From Mageeibacillus sp. UBA5734 (GTDB lineage: Bacteria > Bacillota > Clostridia > Saccharofermentanales > UBA5734): 10,094 nucleotides of DNA. Below, piece by piece: positions 7,601 to 10,094 of the stretch (position 1 is the first letter of the stretch; the number at the start of each line of letters is the position of its first letter). A model generated the notes under the pieces. The model was not told the DNA's origin. It saw only the letters and a list, made by a program, of their open reading frames with translations, and did not search any database. The translations under genes were made by a program, and so were the position numbers. The stretch covers positions 1 to 10,094 of the forward strand of contig DIGA01000044.1 in the NCBI GenBank assembly GCA_002419365.1, given 5' to 3'.

Positions 7601-10094
7601 GTAATTTCCGCACCTTGGGTACCGGCGTCGCTGCGACGATGCCAGGTGGCACGACCAGTGAACTGGCCAATATCGGTGTCGGTGTTGCGGTCTCGGTCAA
7701 TCAAAACAAAGCGCTGACCACCCTCGGTGGAACGATCACCGCCCGCGGCGATCCGCTGACATCTGAAAATGATGGCGCAATCACAGCTGACTCGCAGCTG
7801 ACCTTGAACCTGGATGGGATCTATCGCGGATTGCTCGCTGCCCAGGCTTTGGCCGGCAGCATCTCCGGCAATGCCAAAGTCGGTCTGGCCGGCGCCGCCG
7901 CGGTCCTCGTTTCCAAGGCAGAGACTGGCACCGATCTCGCTGCTTCGGCCAGCGTTTCTGGCGGGGCCGTGACCTTGCAGGCGATCGACCGGAGCAAACT
8001 GGCCGTCCGCGCAGGCACCATGACCTTCTCGACCGGTGCCAAAGTCGGTGTCGGGGCCAGCTTCGCCCTGATCTATGCCCACAACCAGGTCCATGTCCTG
8101 ATCGGTGATCTGGCGACGATCACCGCCGCCTCCCTGATCCTGAATGCCCAGAAAAAAGCCGTCACCGCTGATGACTACGTCCCGGCCAGCAACCTCGGCG
8201 CGATCTTGCCGGAAGGCGAAGATCCGCTTACCATGAGTGACATCCGTGATTCTGAAGCGAAAGTCATTGACCTGGTGATCAATGCTGACACCGATACGAT
8301 CATCGATGCGATCAATTTGCTCAATTTCCTCAGCTCAGCCAATTACTACGCCGAAGCCATCGCCGGGACCGTGATCACGGGCGCCGGTTCGCAGTTGGCC
8401 CTGGCTGGTTCCTTTGCCATGATCTTTGTCACGAACACGATCCAGACTCTCGTTGGCACAGGCGCTATCATCACGCTGACCGGCGACCTCGATGCCGATG
8501 CGACCAGTGCGACGAATGCCCGGATCATCGCCGGAGCACTCTCGGGCAGCAGTGCCAAGGCCGGCGTCGGCCTGACTGTCGGTTTCCTCATGAGCGACGA
8601 GGCTGTTACGCTGCAACTCGCCGGAACCATCCAGGCCGGAGGCCGGATCACGGCTGATGCCTGGGCAACCAACCAGACCCAGGTGATCACGATCGCTGCA
8701 GCCGTGACCACGACGGGTGTCGGTGTGGGAGGATCAATCAATCTGATCCTCAACGAAACAGCCGTTCTTGCCGAGATTCTTGATTACAGCGCCATCACCG
8801 CTGGCAATGACCTGCTGGTGCAAGCTTCCAGTGACACGGACCTGCTGCTGATAGCCCTTTCGATCAGCGGTGGCGGCAAAGTCGCTGCCGGTGGTACCGC
8901 TGCGATCATCATCGACGGCACCAGCATGAAAACCTTGACCGGAACCGGCGTTACCCTGACGAGCACAACGGGCTCGATCGAGCTGTCCAGCGCGAGCCAG
9001 GCCAAGCTCCTGACCGTTCTCGCCTCCGCTTCCGGTTCGACCGGCAGTGCCGCTGTGGCGGGCACCGTGGCTGTCCTGATCACCCGTGCCGCAACTGAAA
9101 CGTCAGTCGGCAATCTGTCGACATTGAACGCTGGCCAGGATATCCGCATTCTGGCGACCTCTGATGTCTGGATGCTATCCGTGCTGGCTTCACTCGCTGG
9201 CACAACCGGCAGTGTCGGTGTCGGTGCGACCCTCCATGTCTTCGTCTTCAACCGCACCCTCACGGCCAAAACCGGAACCGGTGTGACCCTGATCGCTGGC
9301 CGGAATGTCCTGATCCAAGCCTTGGCCAAAGACTGGACGTTGCTCGTTTCTACCGCTGGTGCTGCCGCCTCGACGGCTGGCATCTCCGGCGTGATCACCG
9401 TCGTGGTCGGCTCCAGCCAGGTTCTGGCTGAAACCGGAGCGGAAAACGTCATCACCGCGGATGGTTCGATCGGCCTGATCGCCCATCAGGACACCGAACT
9501 CTACAACGCCGCCGGTGGATTTGCTGTTGGCAGCACGGCGGGCATTGGTGTGACTCTGGTCACAACAATTCTACGCAATACGGTGACCGCCCAGACAGGG
9601 CTCAGGACCTCACTGACGGCCCATGCGCTGTTGCCGACGGATACCGGAATCGCCCTGCGCCGGCCCAATCGCACCGAAACCCGCCGCGGTATCGTGATCA
9701 GCGCCACCGCGACCGAAATGTATGTCCAGGTCGCCATCAGCGCTGCCGGAGCCGGCACTGCCGCGATTTCCGGGGTGATCGAGACCCTGATCCTGCAAAA
9801 CAAAACCAAGGCGATTGTCGGCGACGATTCTGATTTAATCGTTGGTGACACCGATCTAACCTCCGATCTGGGGGGTGCCGATACCGGTATCCTGGTCGAG
9901 GCCGATGACGACTCACACCTATGGGTGGCCGCAGGCGCGTTGTCTGCTGCTGGCACCGCTGGTGTGGGGGCCACCGTTCTTGTCCTGATCTTTGACAAGA
10001 CCGTCCTCGCCTCGATCGGCAGCGAACGGACACCAGAGGATTCAAGCCCGGCCAATCCTGGCACAGCGACTGCCAATGGCGATATCCTCGTCCG
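1564..10094 (+). CDS. Giant secreted repeat protein, adhesin-like (3' partial)
   Basis: One frame is open from 1564 to the right edge: 2843 complete codons and no stop seen. ATG 1564 follows a weak purine-rich stretch (GGATTGGATG); GTG 1561, GTG 1570 and TTG 1555 are in-frame alternatives. Order of parts: signal peptide 1-44; Pro/Glu/Thr stalk 67-111; a region with two RTX-like nonapeptides (311-319, 343-351); short beta-strand-like segments to about 670 with phrases such as GITIASGAQILSGRSIDLTA, typical of beta-helical adhesins; then degenerate repeats to the edge. The repeats have a strand of small and hydrophobic residues (for example GVGVAVSVN), a T/A-x-(I/L)G turn, a second strand, and an Ala/Thr/Ser-rich tail. 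Composition is rich in Ala, Gly, Thr, Val, Ile and Leu. In my reading only two Cys occur, one of them in the signal peptide. This resembles, from memory, filamentous adhesins of the Fusobacterium leukotoxin LktA type, but I claim only a surface or secreted repeat protein. No two-partner secretion domain, catalytic motif or anchor is seen; the C-terminus lies outside the window. Confidence 0.9.
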   Translation, partial: MIVERYGSRFGRCKYLQWVAAFALVVLLVLTGPPWEPSNGAVWASSTDSLPSSELDETVGESPDLVSEPPEPASEPTEPTGEPTEPASEPIEPEALATEPTGEPTEPVVPEASLENTATLILPSETELAEPVETIDSDPPLLMSLSTESTSDPEISALSLLSESAEIPETTQTFTSTDQANAIQQAVDAALEYALAHATTTALTIEVQDGQYQGGLQIIAEPGDVLATPLTLTIQAHDAGGDLLSSAGNVRLAGDLQIDYPNLNLILAGIYLSLDKMAQAQNLAGLTIYGTTEDDTLVLDSNGVALVALHGGDGQDSLSVTSSGQVYDPDAIVVPGSSIILDGGPGDDRIQVETHTAFSANGPVTVTVKGGTGSGSGSISENDRLDLAGTLDDEVEAGNRITGNASAITLQAMAGIELFGTWQIEKYSKSLSVTMSELETVTDDLANKRIIPVGTTQTLGPVMGQSFTDYQIVVEPSQPIAASVNLTNAADLFLTKVVARGDTIQVQNLEAPGLDIVLSGRQIQVLADSRIEGRSVQIDALDDDSHVISLYKNSLDSGDPANTLDAVEVSTFDITSAAGITIASGAQILSGRSIDLTARSVQTAPLLPTFENLLAAGLGESFSQLLNFNFLAIKTGRAIIQINGLLQAVQAIRATALALIHVSAASDNISLIMPLSIGVVDALAQVLTGEGARLEAGTDVVLRASTDVDLTAAARTGFIPVALAVSSASGQAEVTVGGNSVLEADTGSIVLAARGRMNVLTEATEPSVPPTVESGSLVPGSGGYFAFSIIKQLVKAQLIDTATATAGADLAILADARQKVTNTAQSSASPNGNQYTLSNVLLMLTSLQSLAANPQGVLGSGISALSSAAGNFVEVIDGATTGSFQPLVDNISGGSENSSSFQLVGALGILYATNQSVALLTTSSPVSATGTTRAVSLQDSQLANTADGSPVGGASSTGVGIGVGVAVTILHHTAQALVSAPIEAASLIVHALSFHLDAATSAKSGASYGSIGLAGAIAVQIIDALNEAKLLSTATVILNGGSFELLAKILSSVLSTTAEVTADSEAGKFGLGSGIAVAVTGITAQALIETGATLRHAADTQLASFKAEAVYCGKETTSAKAGGSGGISLIPALALTISNISAEAIIGLAPAEAIPLAVAGDVDIHTDFSMERDSSADATSSGTTANVGMSLSINILHDKTTARLSRSIRARNIRVSASSISRVQARAKASEPGADPMAKLDTDPVGDEEPPPAEPPPADSEAAYDEMDDIFADDTIPEPEPEEPGDADKLADRVSEGAAGLLAYIGQSQIDPTQIMNRIKGRKPAATSEGRITVSAAFVLNLLTHQSLAEIDGGISLLVTEAVSVVTWNDTDGKAIADASATASQLGIGVAVSIQDVDYDNLARIGDVRITAGSLTLAANTYGADWRGRVENLITSLKAALDDPSGMTSLANWAAAQQSPDLFTGLTAAAQSALVEELLYQAFDLETSYEIEDEILLALIAEKLDALLTILTDTTHLASYFAAQLTAETLPEIRQQALKFIAALFGSNDEMTGLGHDFSTQSISGAGGSKVGIAGSVAVSAINGTTQAVLMDLTTLPATDILVTGETLIFAQALQTVYTTAGSTADLGVAAKGKKKKATNTPPATPPPPPTPGTGTGGRTGIGASFAMSMGEVTVESLIGLNRRIASGSLAIEALLWNDVETIAVAGADPIARKDEILTGTDPESTDPDVVEVRNASTQTTTANISVDAAVALNLTHHLVNALVASTAWITTTGDDTILVGDSLWLNYYQLARFTGRTLTDAKGNASGATAVGAAAAINLVDSDVTASFLGQATVNGSAQIDALSATADEAHALATAMGADIQRYLNAFRKLRNVGAALNSTQDLLLEKLETFANSEDDSGEPVIGALPGAPASTNALHTQNISTTDSPDLGEAQTGIDENVDPQDTGTKDENDAPVFTIPQIPGKQQTQSQTKSKLHVAAAVAVNVTSHATLVVLGGSFTARTVAAHAGNAGNFRTLGTGVAATMPGGTTSELANIGVGVAVSVNQNKALTTLGGTITARGDPLTSENDGAITADSQLTLNLDGIYRGLLAAQALAGSISGNAKVGLAGAAAVLVSKAETGTDLAASASVSGGAVTLQAIDRSKLAVRAGTMTFSTGAKVGVGASFALIYAHNQVHVLIGDLATITAASLILNAQKKAVTADDYVPASNLGAILPEGEDPLTMSDIRDSEAKVIDLVINADTDTIIDAINLLNFLSSANYYAEAIAGTVITGAGSQLALAGSFAMIFVTNTIQTLVGTGAIITLTGDLDADATSATNARIIAGALSGSSAKAGVGLTVGFLMSDEAVTLQLAGTIQAGGRITADAWATNQTQVITIAAAVTTTGVGVGGSINLILNETAVLAEILDYSAITAGNDLLVQASSDTDLLLIALSISGGGKVAAGGTAAIIIDGTSMKTLTGTGVTLTSTTGSIELSSASQAKLLTVLASASGSTGSAAVAGTVAVLITRAATETSVGNLSTLNAGQDIRILATSDVWMLSVLASLAGTTGSVGVGATLHVFVFNRTLTAKTGTGVTLIAGRNVLIQALAKDWTLLVSTAGAAASTAGISGVITVVVGSSQVLAETGAENVITADGSIGLIAHQDTELYNAAGGFAVGSTAGIGVTLVTTILRNTVTAQTGLRTSLTAHALLPTDTGIALRRPNRTETRRGIVISATATEMYVQVAISAAGAGTAAISGVIETLILQNKTKAIVGDDSDLIVGDTDLTSDLGGADTGILVEADDDSHLWVAAGALSAAGTAGVGATVLVLIFDKTVLASIGSERTPEDSSPANPGTATANGDILV
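1762..1896 (+). repeat. Pro/Glu/Thr stalk coded by short imperfect DNA repeats
   Basis: Residues 67-111 consist almost entirely of EP-containing units (SEP, TEP, GEPTEP, ASEP, IEP). The DNA is repetitive too: 1774-1792 and 1816-1834 differ at one base, and the 20-base stretches 1801-1820 and 1864-1883 also differ at one base. Such acidic proline-rich runs form extended, flexible stalks in cell-surface proteins, here directly behind the signal peptide. Repeat number could vary between strains by slippage or recombination; that is inference. Confidence 0.8.
2494..2616 (+). other. Two isolated RTX-like calcium-binding nonapeptides
   Basis: GGDGQDSLS (2494-2520, residues 311-319) and GGPGDDRIQ (2590-2616, residues 343-351) both fit the RTX consensus GGxGxDxUx, where U is a large hydrophobic residue. 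They are 32 residues apart. Related but weaker sequence flanks them: GTTEDDTLVLD at 2431-2463 and a GGTGSGSGS stretch near 2671. In RTX proteins tandem copies form a calcium-binding beta-roll. Two separated copies would at most make a small roll, so calcium binding is plausible but not shown. Confidence 0.5.
5281..5430 (+). other. Acidic proline-rich linker with a 15-base tandem repeat
   Basis: Residues 1240-1289 of the giant protein contain about 20 Asp/Glu in 50 positions and a single basic residue. They include EPPPA twice in tandem and an EPEPEEP run. The two EPPPA copies are coded by 15-base units at 5308-5322 and 5323-5337 that differ at two bases. The segment lies between two repeat units, breaks the 58-residue rhythm, and is probably disordered and exposed. 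Cation binding or length variation is possible but not shown. Confidence 0.7.
5848..6207 (+). other. Predicted helical insert in the repeat array
   Basis: Residues 1429-1548 differ sharply from the surrounding strand-rich repeats. They contain heptad-like stretches rich in Leu, Ala, Glu, Lys and Gln (for example around EEILLALIAEKLDALL in reading, near 6037-6087, and QQALKFIAALFG near 6166-6201), and almost no Gly-Val-Gly motifs. The pattern predicts several amphipathic helices, about 120 residues in all, placed after the strand of one unit, with repeats resuming near 6262. I do not recognise a known domain. It could be a functional module carried on the solenoid, or a spacer. Confidence 0.6.
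6457..6540 (+). other. Lys-rich then Pro-rich linker
   Basis: Residues 1632-1659 read KGKKKK, followed by Thr/Pro-rich sequence including PPPPP, and then a GTGTGG run. It is the most basic stretch of the giant protein visible here and contrasts with the acidic linker about 390 residues earlier. It joins two repeat units and is probably extended and exposed. The lysine cluster could contact acidic polymers or be a protease site; neither is shown. Confidence 0.65.
7252..7491 (+). other. Polar, low-hydrophobicity linker
   Basis: Residues 1897-1976 are rich in Asp, Glu, Thr, Ser, Gln and Pro, with few large hydrophobic residues and no repeat motif. It follows a short predicted helical stretch (about 7129-7251, containing QRYLNAFRKLRNV and LLLEKLETFA) and ends in a Gln/Thr/Lys-rich run before the next unit starts near 7492. 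It looks like a disordered, surface-exposed spacer between two blocks of the array. Confidence 0.6.

Larger units (their letters stand above)
3580..10094 (+). repeat. Degenerate beta-solenoid-like repeats of about 54-58 residues
   Basis: Nearly thirty units can be recognised by a strand of alternating small and hydrophobic residues, usually G-(V/I/L)-G-x-(G/S/A)-x-x-x-V-x-(V/I)-x, then T/A-x-(A/T)-x-(I/L)-(G), then xITAxxxLxLxA, then an Ala/Ser/Thr-rich strand. Two runs are almost uninterrupted. In the first, anchors lie at about 4438, 4594, 4768, 4942 and 5116 (spacing 52, 58, 58, 58 residues). In the second they lie at about 8716, 8878, 9046, 9211, 9379 and 9541 (54-56 residues). Others lie near 3580, 3715, 3901, 4261, 5545, 5719, 6268, 6541, 6790, 7000, 7492, 7672, 7876, 8041, 8392, 8557, 9763 and 9961. 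Units share pattern rather than identity, so the DNA shows no clear tandem repeat: an old, diverged array. A beta-solenoid fold is inferred from the strand pattern. Confidence 0.75.

Noticed and set aside
7075..8094. Long antisense open frame of 339 codons
   Set aside because: It lies wholly opposite the giant protein. Its sequence is rich in Gly, Arg, Gln, Asp and His and shows no domain. Long open antisense frames are expected opposite GC-rich, codon-biased repeat genes.
3580..10094. Tandem DNA repeat or CRISPR-like array
   Set aside because: The periodicity is at protein level only; the DNA units are too diverged and unequal in length, and no conserved repeat-spacer pattern exists.

Overview
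The window holds a short AT-rich left flank and two genes on the + strand. The first (281-1522) encodes a membrane-anchored, exported TPR protein. The second (1564 to the right edge) encodes a giant secreted repeat protein and is still open at the edge. Its frame runs at least 2843 codons without a stop, so all of 1564-10094 is one coding region. No RNA gene, CRISPR array, insertion sequence, transposase or phage gene is visible.

Organism: a bacterium, judging from the Shine-Dalgarno site, a rho-independent terminator and the signal peptides. The genes are GC-rich, with C/G preferred at third positions and heavy use of CTG, ATC, GCC and GAC. Taxonomy cannot be fixed from two such genes. Giant Ala/Gly/Thr/Val-rich adhesin-like proteins of this kind occur in anaerobic Firmicutes, Fusobacteria, Chloroflexi and others. 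Because the C-terminus is missing, it cannot be seen whether the protein ends in an LPXTG signal, SLH repeats, a beta-barrel or something else.

Layout: 1-197 is flank with no confident gene. A factor-independent terminator lies at 198-226, closing whatever lies upstream and ruling out the early TTG start of the TPR frame. Positions 281-1522 hold the TPR gene, with an N-terminal anchor and about nine TPR-like helical pairs. A 41-base gap without a terminator follows, and then the giant gene. Its product has, in order: a signal peptide (residues 1-44); a Pro/Glu/Thr stalk (67-111); an N-terminal region with two isolated RTX-like nonapeptides (311-351) and beta-helix-like sequence; then, from about residue 673 to the edge, nearly thirty degenerate repeats with a basic period of 54-58 residues. 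Each repeat has a small-residue/hydrophobic strand such as G(V/I)GxxxxVxxxx. The repeats are interrupted by a long predicted helical insert and by acidic, Lys/Pro-rich and polar linkers.

How they may work together (inference): both products carry export signals, are adjacent and are probably co-transcribed. The simplest reading is a giant surface adhesin or surface fibre with an anchored TPR partner that could scaffold, fold or tether it. The most interesting content of the window is this two-gene unit and the architecture of the giant protein.
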